Below are positions 24,094-34,514 of a stretch of 64,000 nucleotides of DNA, one piece after another. The stretch spans positions 220,383-284,382 of the forward strand of contig NZ_VLKZ01000004.1 in NCBI RefSeq assembly GCF_007830185.1, in the 5' to 3' direction. The notes under the pieces are model-generated. The model saw only the letters and a program-made list of their open reading frames with translations, was not told the origin of the DNA and made no database searches. Made by a program: the position numbers and the translations under genes. The DNA comes from Halalkalibacter nanhaiisediminis. Its GTDB lineage: Bacteria > Bacillota > Bacilli > Bacillales > Bacillaceae_D. The first letter of the stretch is position 1; every line of letters begins with the position of its first letter.

Positions 24094-24884
24094 ATCGGTT
24101 CCCTTTAGCTGGTAAGACGGTTCTCGTCACACGAGCAAAGGAGCAGGCTCTTGCATTATCTAAGCTGATTAGAAGGCAAGGTGGGGAAGCGATTGAAATT
24201 CCTCTTCTTGCCTTTCAACCTTCTACTGATACAGAAAAGCTCGACCTGGCTATCGAAGATATCGCAAACTATCAATGGCTTATTTTTACGAGTGCGAATG
24301 GTGTTCGCTTTTTTATGGAACGTTATAACATGATTCATCAAAATAAGGTGAAGCTTCCTGTTTCCATTGCTGTTGTTGGAAAAAAAACAGAAGCTGCTCT
24401 TACGCATTATCAAATTAAAGCTGATTTAATTCCAACAGACTATGTGGCAGAAGGATTAGTTGATGCTTTAGCGGGAATTGTAAGCAGTGGAGATCGAATT
24501 CTTTTAGCAAGAGGTAATCTTGGTCGAAAGGTTTTGAACGATGAGTTAGTGAGGTTGGGAGCTCTAGTAGATGATATAACAGTCTATGAAACGGTTTGTC
24601 CAAAATCAGCGAAGGCTGATTTACAAAAGGTTTTGCTTGCTCAGACCCAGATTGATTATGTGACATTTACAAGCTCTTCGACTGTTTCACATTACATCGA
24701 GATTTTAAAGCAACTTCAATCAGATGGCATACTGTTTCAACCGAAAATTGCTTGCATTGGCCCAATTGCAGCTAGAACAGCGAAGGATTTTGGACTTATT
24801 GTGAATATTATTCCACCTACATATACGATAGAAGCTCTTGTTGAACAACTTGTTTTTGATACGAAGGAGGAGAATACAAGATGA
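24090..24884 (+). CDS. hemD: Uroporphyrinogen-III synthase
   Basis: HemD closes the linear tetrapyrrole with inversion of ring D. The family is weakly conserved; here 264 residues with [10 protein letters not shown] near the start, [13 protein letters not shown], the central VYETVC hinge and [14 protein letters not shown] fit it. It overlaps hemC and hemB by four bases each, which supports the call. Confidence 0.93.
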   Translation: MNRFPLAGKTVLVTRAKEQALALSKLIRRQGGEAIEIPLLAFQPSTDTEKLDLAIEDIANYQWLIFTSANGVRFFMERYNMIHQNKVKLPVSIAVVGKKTEAALTHYQIKADLIPTDYVAEGLVDALAGIVSSGDRILLARGNLGRKVLNDELVRLGALVDDITVYETVCPKSAKADLQKVLLAQTQIDYVTFTSSSTVSHYIEILKQLQSDGILFQPKIACIGPIAARTAKDFGLIVNIIPPTYTIEALVEQLVFDTKEENTR

Positions 24885-25864
24885 AAGATTTACACTTTAA
24901 ACGTCATCGTCGCTTACGTCAAAGCGCATCGATGCGGAGCATGGTGCGTGAAACGCAACTTCATACGGATGATTTGATTTATCCAATTTTTGTAACAGAG
25001 GGAACGAATGAAAAAAATGAAGTTCCTTCGATGCCAGATGTATTTCAATTCTCCCTTGATTTAGTTGACGCAGAAGTCGATGAAGTCGTTTCTTTAGGTA
25101 TTCCAGCTATTATTGTTTTCGGTGTTCCTAATGAAAAAGATGATGTCGGTTCACAAGCTTATCATGACCAAGGTATTGTTCAAAAGGCGATTCGACAAAT
25201 TAAAGCGAACCACCCAGACCTTACTGTTATTGCAGATACATGTTTGTGCCAATTTACTGATCATGGTCATTGTGGCGTAATTGAAGGTGGCAAAATTTTA
25301 AACGATCCAACTCTAGACTTGCTTGCCAAAACGGCTGTTTCTCAAGCGAAAGCAGGTGCGGATATTATTGCACCCTCAAATATGATGGACGGATTTGTTG
25401 CGGCAATTCGTCATGGATTAGATGAAGCAGGATTTGAAGATGTGCCAATTATGTCTTATGCCGTTAAATATTCTTCAGCATTCTACGGACCGTTCCGTGA
25501 TGCGGCCCATAGTTCGCCAAAATTCGGTGATCGTAAAACATATCAAATGGATCCTGCTAACCGCCTTGAAGCATTACGTGAAGCTGAATCGGATATGGAA
25601 GAAGGAGCGGATTTCTTAATTGTTAAGCCTGCCCTTTCTTATTTAGATATTATTCGTGAAGTAAAGGATTTCTCTGGCTTTCCGATTGTTGCTTACAATG
25701 TGAGCGGAGAGTATTCGATGGTAAAAGCGGCAAGTCAAAATGGCTGGATTAATGAAAAAGAAATCGTTCTTGAAAAGCTAACAAGCATGAAACGTGCGGG
25801 TGCTGATTTGATTTTAACTTACCATGCCAAAGATGTTGCACGTTGGTTAACAACAGATAAGTAA
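24881..25864 (+). CDS. hemB: Delta-aminolevulinic acid dehydratase
   Basis: HemB (porphobilinogen synthase) condenses two 5-aminolevulinates. The 327-residue protein carries the zinc cysteines Cys121, Cys123 and Cys131 in [14 protein letters not shown], so it is a zinc-type enzyme. The Schiff-base lysines appear in [14 protein letters not shown] and [12 protein letters not shown]. It starts within the hemD stop codon region after GAAGGAGG. Confidence 0.97.
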   Translation: MKDLHFKRHRRLRQSASMRSMVRETQLHTDDLIYPIFVTEGTNEKNEVPSMPDVFQFSLDLVDAEVDEVVSLGIPAIIVFGVPNEKDDVGSQAYHDQGIVQKAIRQIKANHPDLTVIADTCLCQFTDHGHCGVIEGGKILNDPTLDLLAKTAVSQAKAGADIIAPSNMMDGFVAAIRHGLDEAGFEDVPIMSYAVKYSSAFYGPFRDAAHSSPKFGDRKTYQMDPANRLEALREAESDMEEGADFLIVKPALSYLDIIREVKDFSGFPIVAYNVSGEYSMVKAASQNGWINEKEIVLEKLTSMKRAGADLILTYHAKDVARWLTTDK

Positions 25865-25879
25865 AGGAGGTATATAAAC

Positions 25880-27166
25880 ATGCGTACATTTGAAAAGTCA
25901 AAACAAGCATTTGCAAAAGCGAAACCCCTTATGCCAGGTGGCGTAAACAGCCCAGTTCGTGCATTTAAGTCAGTGAAAATGGACCCTGTATATATGGAGC
26001 GCGGGGAAGGATCAAAAATTTATGATATCGATGGAAATGAATACATTGACTATGTATTATCTTGGGGACCGCTTATTTTAGGTCATGCAGATGAGCAAGT
26101 CATTTCAGCTTTAAAGGAAACAGCTGAAAAAGGGACAAGCTTTGGCGCACCAAGTGAGCTTGAAACAAAGCTTGCAGAGCTAGTCATTGAACGTGTTCCT
26201 TCGATTGAAGTTGTCAGAATGGTTAACTCTGGAACAGAGGCAACGATGAGTGCCCTTCGATTAGCTAGAGGGTATACTGGACGTAATAAGATCTTGAAAT
26301 TTGTTGGTTGCTATCACGGCCATGGAGATTCATTGCTTATTAAAGCGGGCTCAGGTGTAGCGACGCTTGGATTACCAGATAGTCCTGGGGTTCCAGAATC
26401 GATTGCTCAAAACACATTAACTGTTCCTTATAATGATCTTGAGAGCGTACGTTATGCGTTTGAGAAATTTGGAGAAGACATTGCTGGTGTGATTGTCGAG
26501 CCGGTAGCGGGCAATATGGGAGTTGTTCCTCCTGAAACAGGTTTCCTTGAAGAGCTACGTAAAATGACAGAGGATAATGGTACTCTTCTTATCTTTGATG
26601 AGGTTATGACTGGATTCCGTGTTGGCTATAATTGTGCGCAAGGAAAGTTTGGTGTTACACCAGATCTTACTTGTTTAGGAAAAGTAATCGGCGGAGGACT
26701 ACCAGTTGGTGCTTACGGTGGTAAGCGTGAAATCATGGAGCAAATCGCCCCAGCTGGACCGATTTATCAAGCAGGTACCTTATCAGGGAATCCTCTTGCG
26801 ATGACTGCAGGTTATGAGACATTATCGCAGTTAAATGAGGCAAATTATGAGCGTTTTGAACAACTTGCAGAGCGTTTAGCGAACGGATTAGCTGACGCGG
26901 CAAATAAGCACGGAATTCCTCACCATATCAACCGTGCAGGATCGATGGTTGGCTTCTTTTTCACAGATGAGAAAGTAACCAACTTCGAAAAAGCTTCAAC
27001 GTCTAATCTTGATTACTTTACACGTTATTTCCAAGAAATGCTTAAACAAGGAATCTCTCTTCCGCCTTCTCAATTTGAAGGAATGTTCCTTTCCACAAAG
27101 CATACAGAAGAAGATATTGATAAAACAATAGCAGCTGCTGATGTTGCATTTTCATTATTGAAATAA
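25880..27166 (+). CDS. hemL: Glutamate-1-semialdehyde 2,1-aminomutase
   Basis: This is the PLP aminomutase that makes 5-aminolevulinate from glutamate-1-semialdehyde. The 428-residue protein has [13 protein letters not shown] and the PLP lysine in [13 protein letters not shown], with [12 protein letters not shown] near the N-terminus. AAAGGAGG precedes the ATG. It is the last hem gene and is followed by a terminator. A spore-associated second copy (gsaB type) is unlikely given the operon context. Confidence 0.97.
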   Translation: MRTFEKSKQAFAKAKPLMPGGVNSPVRAFKSVKMDPVYMERGEGSKIYDIDGNEYIDYVLSWGPLILGHADEQVISALKETAEKGTSFGAPSELETKLAELVIERVPSIEVVRMVNSGTEATMSALRLARGYTGRNKILKFVGCYHGHGDSLLIKAGSGVATLGLPDSPGVPESIAQNTLTVPYNDLESVRYAFEKFGEDIAGVIVEPVAGNMGVVPPETGFLEELRKMTEDNGTLLIFDEVMTGFRVGYNCAQGKFGVTPDLTCLGKVIGGGLPVGAYGGKREIMEQIAPAGPIYQAGTLSGNPLAMTAGYETLSQLNEANYERFEQLAERLANGLADAANKHGIPHHINRAGSMVGFFFTDEKVTNFEKASTSNLDYFTRYFQEMLKQGISLPPSQFEGMFLSTKHTEEDIDKTIAAADVAFSLLK

Positions 27167-27172
27167 AAGATA

Positions 27173-27210
27173 GAAGAAGCTGACTCTACATTGAGTCAGC
27201 TTCTTTTTTG
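27173..27210 (+). terminator. Terminator of the hem operon
   Basis: GAAGCTGACTC pairs with GAGTCAGCTTC, 11 bp, around a 6-base loop, then TTTTTT. Confidence 0.95.
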
Positions 27211-27398
27211 TATGTTAGGAAAGGGGGGAAGTTTTGCAGATATAACCATGTGAGAAGCAAATGTTTGTTTGAACCTCTGTATCGACGTTCACTTTTCATT
27301 CGTTTCTAGCATATTGAGGACTGACTTGTCATAGAGTGATATTGTACTGACTAGGATCGTCGCAGATGCAATGTGATTATGATGAGGAGGAATGCAGT

Positions 27399-28781
27399 GT
27401 GACACAAGAACACCCATCTAAGCTATCATTTTCAATTGAAGAATCGGTTTGGTTAAATAAAGGTCAAGAAGTAGAAGAAGTATTAGGAATGTCTCTTGAG
27501 CCAGAAATTGTGATTGAGGAACGGGATCAACATGTCTACATTAAAGGAGGATTAAACCTGATTGGTGACTATCAACCAGTAGATCAGGCTGAAGTGATAA
27601 ATACAGATAGTCATTCACTCGAGGAGCTAGTATCATTTCGATCTCCTGGTGAAATCGAAATATCGGAGAATGGAATAGGGAAAATCAAGCATTTTTTTCC
27701 AATTGATGTGACGATACCGATTAGTCGAATTCAAAATCTTGATGATGTGTATGTTCAAGTTGATTCCTTTGATTATGATCTACCTGAAAAAAGCTGCATT
27801 CAACTAACAGCTGATATAAGTATTAGTGGGATGACTAGCCAACAAGAAGACACAACTGTTAAACGTTCAAGTAAAGAGGACGATGTGCCAACACTAGAAC
27901 CAGTTCCAACAGCATTCGCTTTTGAAGCAAAAAAGCAGCCCGTTCTGGAAGATCCTCCTTACGTAAACGAGTATGCAAGAGTGAAAAAACCAGATTCACT
28001 GTTAGCATACGATCCAAAAAAAGAACCCAATTTTTCTCAAAGTCATAGAGAAATAATAAAAGAACAAGACACATATGACACAAATAATGAATTAGACCAA
28101 CAAGTGAAAGATTTTGAAAAAGAGCGCCAATTGAAAAAAGAAATAAATCGTAGTCTGGCTTTTCAGAAAGAAATAGCAAATGAATCTCTGTTAAAAAAGG
28201 AAGTTACAGTAGATGAAGTCAATGCTGATCAATTCGTAAAAGAAGATATAAATAACAATCTTACTCCGTTAAAAGCACAGACAAATGAATCTGCTTTGAC
28301 AAAAGAAGCTCAAGTAGAAGAGGTAACAGCAGTGAGGCAAACGACAGAACATACAGCTCCTGTAATAAAAGTAAAAGAGAGTCCTGTATTAGAAGAAGCT
28401 CGTCAAGAGGAGCAAATGGAAGAGAGAGAAGAAGTAGACGTACCTCAACGGACAGAAGAAACGAAAGTAACGCTTGTACCTTTAAAAGAAAATACAGCTA
28501 TTTCTCTATCAGAAGAGCAACAAAAACAAGAAGAGGAACCAGAAGAGAAAAAGCGACCAACATATCGCGAGGAAAATGCACTTTATTTAACGAAAATGCT
28601 GTCGAAAGGAGAAGAGCGTTTTACAAAGTGGAAAATGTGCATTATTCAGCAACATGAGTCATTAGAGACAATCGCGAGCAGATATGATGTGACAACAAAT
28701 CAGCTTGTTCGGATAAATCGTCTTCAAAAGGAACAGGTAGAAGAAGGACAAATTCTCTATATCCCTGTTTCAGATTCCTAA
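27399..28781 (+). CDS. spoVID: Spore coat morphogenetic protein SpoVID
   Basis: SpoVID directs encasement of the spore by coat layers. I chose the GTG at 27399, eight bases after AGGAGG; an upstream in-frame ATG at 27366 has no such site. The 460-residue protein has a conserved N-terminal domain (about 1-140), a long Glu/Lys-rich low-complexity middle (about 150-395) and a C-terminal LysM domain (about 410-458, HESLETIASRYDVTTNQLVR). It is longer and more acidic in the middle than needed for a simple linker. The place between hemL and ysxE matches B. subtilis. Confidence 0.93.
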   Translation: MTQEHPSKLSFSIEESVWLNKGQEVEEVLGMSLEPEIVIEERDQHVYIKGGLNLIGDYQPVDQAEVINTDSHSLEELVSFRSPGEIEISENGIGKIKHFFPIDVTIPISRIQNLDDVYVQVDSFDYDLPEKSCIQLTADISISGMTSQQEDTTVKRSSKEDDVPTLEPVPTAFAFEAKKQPVLEDPPYVNEYARVKKPDSLLAYDPKKEPNFSQSHREIIKEQDTYDTNNELDQQVKDFEKERQLKKEINRSLAFQKEIANESLLKKEVTVDEVNADQFVKEDINNNLTPLKAQTNESALTKEAQVEEVTAVRQTTEHTAPVIKVKESPVLEEARQEEQMEEREEVDVPQRTEETKVTLVPLKENTAISLSEEQQKQEEEPEEKKRPTYREENALYLTKMLSKGEERFTKWKMCIIQQHESLETIASRYDVTTNQLVRINRLQKEQVEEGQILYIPVSDS

Positions 28782-28796
28782 AAAAGGAGTAAACCA

Positions 28797-29708
28797 ATGG
28801 AATTGTTGGATTGGCTCAAGCAGCAATATCAATGGCAGGATGTGAAATTTATAAATGAGGAATTAATTGAGACTGAGCAAGGTAAAAAAAGGTTGTGCTA
28901 TTGGTCAGATAAAGCGCTCCTTGATTGGCATATCGAATGGCGTGACGGTTGTAGTGTCACGCCCTATGTGCTAGCAGACCGCATGATTAGAAGCAAGGAA
29001 CAAGAAGCCGCACTGTCTTGGAAAGAAGGGTGGCTAACGGTCCATGATGAAGTAGCAGACTCTCATTTTGTTAAGGCTAGAGCACGAGAGATCGGCACAA
29101 TGATTGGAGCAATGATTCAACATGGTATAGCGACAGCATCACCTGTGAAAACACTTCTCCAAGATGAACCTATATTTAGGCAATTGTATATGTATGTATC
29201 GCACTTATCTAAAGAACAGCAATTACTAGTAACCTCATTATTAAATGAAGCTGAAATAAGAATGAGAAAAGCAACTGCATTAAGAAAACAACTGAAGGAT
29301 GAACCATTACCGTTACTTGATCCAATCAAATCAGTAAAACAAGCAAAGCAAGTATACCAGGTGTTAATTTGGAATGGAACGATGGGGTACCCTGAAAGAG
29401 GATATCGATCCTTACGTACATTTTTAGGTGATTGGCTTGATGTATTTGGAAAAGAAGCATTTTGTGAGCTGCTTGGTGGGATGTATTTGGATGAGCGGTT
29501 AACAAGAGAACAGGCTATTTTATTACTTAGCGAATGCTTGAAACCTTACGAGCTAAATCAACTTGTCATTTTAATCAAACAAAATCCAAGCGAACAAAAA
29601 ATCAATCAAACACTTGAGCAAGCAACAAAAGAATGGGAACAATCCAAACACCTTGTGCAAATGATAAGTGCCTCAATTGATCAGAGAAAGAAGGTGTTGA
29701 CTCAATGA
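28797..29708 (+). CDS. Unrecognised protein between spoVID and ysxE
   Basis: This is a 303-residue protein with no signal peptide or membrane segment. It is Trp-rich near the N-terminus (LDWLKQQYQW, DWHIEWRDG) and helical with charged residues toward the C-terminus (about 205-300). I do not recognise a family. AAAAAGGAG precedes the ATG. It begins 15 bases after spoVID and overlaps ysxE by four bases (ATGA), so it is almost surely translated with them. A role in the spore coat is inferred only from this context. Confidence 0.8.
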   Translation: MELLDWLKQQYQWQDVKFINEELIETEQGKKRLCYWSDKALLDWHIEWRDGCSVTPYVLADRMIRSKEQEAALSWKEGWLTVHDEVADSHFVKARAREIGTMIGAMIQHGIATASPVKTLLQDEPIFRQLYMYVSHLSKEQQLLVTSLLNEAEIRMRKATALRKQLKDEPLPLLDPIKSVKQAKQVYQVLIWNGTMGYPERGYRSLRTFLGDWLDVFGKEAFCELLGGMYLDERLTREQAILLLSECLKPYELNQLVILIKQNPSEQKINQTLEQATKEWEQSKHLVQMISASIDQRKKVLTQ

Positions 29709-30718
29709 ATGGTGGGCAATCGCCTTATGCCTCTGTCCTTTTTTATTATGATTTATATCCCCAAGAAATTGAAGACCTTGGAAAAGTAAAAAAGATAACA
29801 ACCCATCAAGGTGTATATGCTTTGAAAGAAACAACAATGACTGCCCATCAAGCTGACGAGTTTATCCATGCTCTTAGAAAATTGACGAGACTTGGATATA
29901 AGCAAGCGGTTCCGATACTGCCTACAAAATACGGAGAATACACAATTGCGACAGGAACACACACGTATTATTTAATGCCTTGGATGGAGCCTATTGAATA
30001 TACAGCAAGAGAATCGCAAGAAGAGAAGCTTGCCTCACAATTAGGAGTTATTCACAGACTGACTGTGAAAACCGAACCATTTTTAAAGGAACAGATCGAT
30101 GAATCATTTCAACAATTATTAATACGCTGGGAACGGAGGCGTCTCGAATTAACCCGTTTTGCCGATCAAGCTGAAAGAAAAACGTACATGTCTCCGTTTG
30201 AGCTAACCTTTTTGACACATGCTTTTATGCTTGATCAAATGGCACTAACAGCTAAAGACCATTTACAGAAATGGTATGACCTTTGTCTTGAAAGGGGAAA
30301 ATATCGAACTGTTCTTTGTCATGGTCGCATTCAACGGTCTCATGCTCTCTTTTCACCCGCGAATGAACCCCTTCTTTTAAACTTTGAGCGAGCAAGTATT
30401 GATACACCAGCACGTGATATTGCAAGTTTTTGTCGTTATAGTTTTCCAAACGCGTATTGGTCTGAGGAAGAGGTGCTTCGCTGGTTCATGCGCTATGAAA
30501 GACATTTACCGTTACTTGAAGAAGAAAAATATTTAACATTTGCATATTTAAACTTCCCTGAACCGATTGCTTATGCAATGGAAGCCTACGTCAATAACCA
30601 AAGTCAAATGAGTGAACTAGAGCATGTCCAACGGTTAGAAAAGCGCTTGACGTCAATGCGTAAAGTTCAACGACTGACGCAAAAGCTTATTGTTACCTCT
30701 GAGCAAAAACAATCTTAA
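29705..30718 (+). CDS. ysxE: CotS-family spore coat protein YsxE
   Basis: This 337-residue protein belongs to the CotS/YsxE group, which has a protein-kinase/aminoglycoside-phosphotransferase-like fold. The catalytic-loop equivalent reads LCHGRIQRSHALF, with Arg where active phosphotransferases have Asp, and the metal-binding DFD equivalent reads NFERASIDTPARD. A pseudokinase is therefore more likely than an active enzyme. It lies in the same place as B. subtilis ysxE. Confidence 0.85.
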   Translation: MNGGQSPYASVLFYYDLYPQEIEDLGKVKKITTHQGVYALKETTMTAHQADEFIHALRKLTRLGYKQAVPILPTKYGEYTIATGTHTYYLMPWMEPIEYTARESQEEKLASQLGVIHRLTVKTEPFLKEQIDESFQQLLIRWERRRLELTRFADQAERKTYMSPFELTFLTHAFMLDQMALTAKDHLQKWYDLCLERGKYRTVLCHGRIQRSHALFSPANEPLLLNFERASIDTPARDIASFCRYSFPNAYWSEEEVLRWFMRYERHLPLLEEEKYLTFAYLNFPEPIAYAMEAYVNNQSQMSELEHVQRLEKRLTSMRKVQRLTQKLIVTSEQKQS

Positions 30719-30752
30719 CGTTCTCCTTATTAATAAGGGAACGTTTTTTCTT
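30717..30752. terminator. Bidirectional terminator between ysxE and a leftward small gene
   Basis: AACGTTC with an inner TCCTTA pairs with TAAGGGAACGTT around TTAA, followed by TTTTTT on the plus strand. It separates two convergent genes. Confidence 0.85.
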
Positions 30753-30755
30753 TTT

Positions 30756-30959
30756 CTAGAGTAAACGAAGAAGCAGGGCACAATATAGTACAATCATTAA
30801 AGTTAGTAAAATCACATCAAAAGTAGTAGGGAGAAGAAGGGTGCGAATTAATTGAAAAAAAATAAGTGGCAATAAAATTTGTACTAATATCCCTCGAACT
30901 TTCCACCAAAAGCTTGGGCGAGGGTGATGATGAAATTTATGGAAATGACGACGAATCAT
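30756..30959 (-). CDS. Small His-rich membrane protein
   Basis: This 67-residue protein has a basic His-rich start (MIRRHFHKFHHHPRP) followed by two hydrophobic helices at about 22-44 and 46-66. On its strand AGAGGTG stands about seven bases before the ATG, which supports translation. It converges on ysxE and shares its terminator. I do not recognise the family; nothing indicates a function. Confidence 0.65.
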   Translation of the reverse strand: MIRRHFHKFHHHPRPSFWWKVRGILVQILLPLIFFQLIRTLLLPTTFDVILLTLMIVLYCALLLRLL

Positions 30960-31039
30960 AACTAGGCACCTCTCTTTTTAGATAACTTTATCTCTATACT
31001 TTATGCACAAATGATTCAATGTTTCACTCATCTAGATAG

Positions 31040-31201
31040 TTGACCAAGAGCATGGCAAATAATTGTCCGCCTTCCAGCGAAATGGTTGATAAGTGGCGCC
31101 TTCTGCTTTACTGAGATGTCTAGCTCGCACTAGCTGCTCGAGACACTTTTGCCTAAAATGCTTGCCCAAGGTCGGAGAAACGAATTGTCAGTCTTCCAGT
31201 G
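31040..31201. repeat. Imperfect 40-nt direct repeat upstream of valS
   Basis: 31040-31079 and 31162-31201 align without gaps at 28 of 40 positions and share AATTGTC and CTTCCAG words. The left 290 bases of this intergenic region (30960-31250) hold no gene that I can support. Confidence 0.5.
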
Positions 31202-31254
31202 CATGTCCCAGCTGCCCAAGGTGCTTCCACTTTTCTATGTATATTCATGAAAAA

Positions 31255-31605
31255 AATGGGTGATGCTGATATTGACGGATGAACACGATTCAAGCTAAAA
31301 TAAAAGCACAATAAATGAATGCATTGAATAGGAAGAGTAGGTTCAGAACCTTTCAGAGAGAGAGATCATTTGCTGTGAGATTTCTTAAGATGTATGAATC
31401 GAATGTCACCTAGGAGCTGCTTTGCTGAACACATGTCCTTTGATATCAGTAGGCATAGCCGGTCACTGACCGTTATCAGTTTTGAGGTGTGTAGCATAGC
31501 TTGTTTTGTGCTACAAACAAAGGTGGTCCCGCGAGTAAACTCTCTTCGTCCTTTGGATGGAGGGTTTTTTTTATTTGTTTTTGATGGAAAGCTAAAGGAG
31601 GATAT
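31255..31605 (+). promoter_or_regulatory. Valine T-box leader of valS
   Basis: The leader has T-box core AAAGGTGGTCCCGCGA at 31519-31534 and specifier region GAATGTCACCTAGGAG. This places GTC (Val) at 31405-31407, in the same alignment position as CTC in the ilvB leader. The attenuator follows: CTCTTCGTCC pairs with GGATGGAGGG, then eight T. Uncharged tRNA-Val should allow read-through into valS. Confidence 0.92.
31272..31301 (+). promoter_or_regulatory. Probable sigma-A promoter of valS
   Basis: TTGACG at 31272-31277 and TAAAAT at 31296-31301 are separated by 18 bases, placed correctly to start the T-box leader RNA. Confidence 0.65.
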
Positions 31606-31609
31606 TGGT

Positions 31610-34252
31610 ATGAGCAATAAAGAAACAACGATGCCAACAAAGTACAATCCACAAGAAACCGAAGCAAAATGGTATTCTTACTGGCTAGAAGGAAAATTTT
31701 TTGAAGCAACAGGAGATGAATCGAAAGAGCCTTATTCAATCGTGATTCCTCCACCAAACGTAACAGGTAAATTACATCTTGGACATGCCTGGGATACAAC
31801 TTTACAAGATATTCTTGCTCGCGTAAAGCGAATGCAAGGTTATGATACTCTATGGCTTCCTGGTATGGACCATGCAGGGATTGCTACCCAAGCGAAAGTA
31901 GAAGGGAAATTAAAGGAAGAAGGGCTAAGCCGCTATGATCTTGGTCGTGAAAAGTTCCTTGAAAAGTCGTGGGAGTGGAAGGAAGAATATGCGTCTTTCA
32001 TTCGTAATCAATGGTCAAAAATGGGACTATCTCTTGATTATTCACGTGAGCGTTTCACATTAGATGAAGGCTTGTCAAAAGCGGTTCGTGAAGTTTTCGT
32101 AAAGCTTTATGAAAAAGGCCTTATCTATCGCGGTGAGTATATTATTAACTGGGATCCGCAAACAAAAACAGCTCTTTCTGATATTGAAGTGATTTATCAA
32201 GATGTCCAAGGTGCATTCTACCATATGAACTATCCATTAACAGATGGAAGTGGAACTATTGAAGTAGCGACAACTCGTCCAGAAACGATGCTAGGCGATA
32301 CGGCTGTGGCTGTTCATCCAGAAGATGAGCGTTATAAGCATCTAATTGGTAAGACAGTTACTCTTCCAATCACAGGACGTGAAATCCCGATTGTAGGAGA
32401 TGATTATGTTGATATGGAATTTGGTTCAGGGGCAGTGAAAATTACGCCAGCTCATGATCCAAATGACTTTGAAATTGGAAATCGTCATAATCTTGAACGA
32501 ATCCTTGTGATGAATGAGGATGGCACAATGAACGCTAAAGCTGGAAAATATCAAGGTTTAGATCGTTTTGAATGTCGTAAACAACTGGTGAAAGACTTAC
32601 AAGAAGAGGGCATTTTGTTCAAAATCGAAGAGCATATGCACTCGGTTGGCCATTCAGAGAGAAGTGGAGCAGTCGTTGAGCCATATCTTTCGACACAGTG
32701 GTTTGTCAACATGCAGCCACTTGCAGATGCAGCGATTAATTTGCAAAAATCAGAGGAGAAGGTTAACTTTGTCCCTGAACGTTTTGAAAAAACATATCTT
32801 CGTTGGATGGAAAACATTCGTGATTGGTGTATTTCTCGTCAGCTTTGGTGGGGACACCGTATTCCTGCTTGGTATCATAAAGAAACAGGGGAAATTTATG
32901 TTGGTCACGAGGCGCCAGCAGATGAAGAAAATTGGAAGCAAGATGAAGATGTTCTTGATACATGGTTCAGCTCTGCTCTTTGGCCGTTTTCAACGATGGG
33001 GTGGCCTGATGAAGAGTCACCTGATTTTGAACGCTTCTATTCGACTAATGTACTTGTTACAGGTTATGACATCATTTTCTTCTGGGTATCACGAATGATT
33101 TTCCAAGGACTTGAGTTTACTGGAAAACGCCCGTTTGATGATGTGCTTATTCACGGTCTTGTTCGTGACTCAGAAGGACGAAAGATGAGTAAGTCACTTG
33201 GCAATGGTGTCGATCCGATGGATGTCATTGAGAAATACGGCGCCGATTCGCTACGTTTCTTCTTATCTACGGGTAGTTCCCCAGGAAATGACTTGCGTTT
33301 TTATTGGGAAAAAGTCGAATCAACATGGAATTTCGGTAACAAAATTTGGAATGCATCAAGATTTGCTCTTATGAACATGGATGGTCTGAAATATGAGGAA
33401 ATTGATTTAACAGGTGAGAAGTCAATTGCGGATAAGTGGATTTTAACGCGTCTTCAGCAAACCATTGAAGATGTCACACGTTTAATCGATGCATATGAAT
33501 TCGGTGAAGTAGGACGTCTACTTTATAATTTCATTTGGGACGATCTGTGTGACTGGTATATCGAGATGGCGAAATTACCATTATACGGAGAAGACGAAGC
33601 AGCTAAACAAACAACTCGTTCTGTTTTAGCGTATGTATTAGATCAAACAATGAGACTTCTACACCCAATGATGCCGTTTATTACCGAGGAAATATGGCAG
33701 CATTTGCCTCATAAAGGAGAATCGGTTACCGTTGCTGAGTGGCCAACAAAGCAACAAGAGCTTATTTTCGACGATGCGGTTGAAGATATGGAATTGCTGA
33801 AAGAAATCATTCGTTCCGTACGTAACACTAGAGCTGAGCTGAATGTACCAATGAGTAAGCAAATCGAACTTCTCATTCATGCGAAAGGTGAGATCATTCT
33901 TAATCAATTACAGCGTGGACAGAGCTATATTGAGAAATTCTGTAATCCAAGCGAATTGGTTATTGGAACAGACGTAACAGCACCAGAAAAGTCGATGGCT
34001 CAAGTGTTATCAGGAGTGGAATTATTTTTACCATTAGCGGGCCTTCTTGACCTTGATGCAGAAATCGCACGTCTTGAAAAAGAGCTAGAGAAGCTTAACA
34101 AAGAGGTGGAAAGAGTCGATAAAAAGCTTGGTAACCAAGGTTTTATTGCAAAAGCACCAGCAAACGTGATTGAAGAGGAAAAAGCAAAGCAAGCTGATTA
34201 CATGCAAAAACGTGAAACCGTTCAAGCAAGAATTGCCGAATTAAAAGGATAA
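31610..34252 (+). CDS. valS: Valyl-tRNA synthetase
   Basis: This is the class I synthetase that charges tRNA-Val. The ATG at 31610 follows AAAGGAGG; the frame is open back into the leader, but the T-box and attenuator there show that stretch is untranslated. The 880-residue protein has the HIGH-type motif [12 protein letters not shown], the KMSKS motif [11 protein letters not shown], editing domain (about 190-390) and a C-terminal coiled coil (about 815-880) with repeated Glu and Lys. Confidence 0.98.
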   Translation: MSNKETTMPTKYNPQETEAKWYSYWLEGKFFEATGDESKEPYSIVIPPPNVTGKLHLGHAWDTTLQDILARVKRMQGYDTLWLPGMDHAGIATQAKVEGKLKEEGLSRYDLGREKFLEKSWEWKEEYASFIRNQWSKMGLSLDYSRERFTLDEGLSKAVREVFVKLYEKGLIYRGEYIINWDPQTKTALSDIEVIYQDVQGAFYHMNYPLTDGSGTIEVATTRPETMLGDTAVAVHPEDERYKHLIGKTVTLPITGREIPIVGDDYVDMEFGSGAVKITPAHDPNDFEIGNRHNLERILVMNEDGTMNAKAGKYQGLDRFECRKQLVKDLQEEGILFKIEEHMHSVGHSERSGAVVEPYLSTQWFVNMQPLADAAINLQKSEEKVNFVPERFEKTYLRWMENIRDWCISRQLWWGHRIPAWYHKETGEIYVGHEAPADEENWKQDEDVLDTWFSSALWPFSTMGWPDEESPDFERFYSTNVLVTGYDIIFFWVSRMIFQGLEFTGKRPFDDVLIHGLVRDSEGRKMSKSLGNGVDPMDVIEKYGADSLRFFLSTGSSPGNDLRFYWEKVESTWNFGNKIWNASRFALMNMDGLKYEEIDLTGEKSIADKWILTRLQQTIEDVTRLIDAYEFGEVGRLLYNFIWDDLCDWYIEMAKLPLYGEDEAAKQTTRSVLAYVLDQTMRLLHPMMPFITEEIWQHLPHKGESVTVAEWPTKQQELIFDDAVEDMELLKEIIRSVRNTRAELNVPMSKQIELLIHAKGEIILNQLQRGQSYIEKFCNPSELVIGTDVTAPEKSMAQVLSGVELFLPLAGLLDLDAEIARLEKELEKLNKEVERVDKKLGNQGFIAKAPANVIEEEKAKQADYMQKRETVQARIAELKG

Positions 34253-34263
34253 TGACGCTTTAC

Positions 34264-34298
34264 ATGCCTATGTCACCTTTAGACATAGGCATTTTTTC
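34264..34298 (+). terminator. Terminator after valS
   Basis: ATGCCTATGTC pairs with GACATAGGCAT, 11 bp, followed by T6. Confidence 0.95.
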
Positions 34299-34442
34299 CT
34301 TGAAAGATAAGAAAATTCGATGTTGTTTCGCGCAAGCAGCCTAGCCGCGACAAGTACTGGAAGCCTGTAAATGGTTGCCTAAAACCAGCAACATATTGAC
34401 AGGCTTAAAATGCTGACCGAGCCGATTTCGTTTTTCTCATGA

Positions 34443-34472
34443 TTGAAATGCAAAAGTGTAAGTCGTTATAAT
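34443..34472 (+). promoter_or_regulatory. Probable sigma-A promoter of folC
   Basis: TTGAAA at 34443-34448 and TATAAT at 34467-34472 are 18 bases apart, about 40 bases before the folC start. Confidence 0.7.
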
Positions 34473-34514
34473 GGACGAAGAGATGTACGTGTAACGTAAT
34501 AAGGAGTGCAGTTT

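Noticed and set aside
27328-27357. Sigma-E promoter before spoVID
   Set aside because: GTCATAGA resembles the -35, but no CATA-type -10 lies at the right distance.
31394-31609. Long in-frame extension upstream of valS
   Set aside because: The extension passes through the T-box core and attenuator, which are RNA structures. The AAAGGAGG site and family alignment put the start at 31610.
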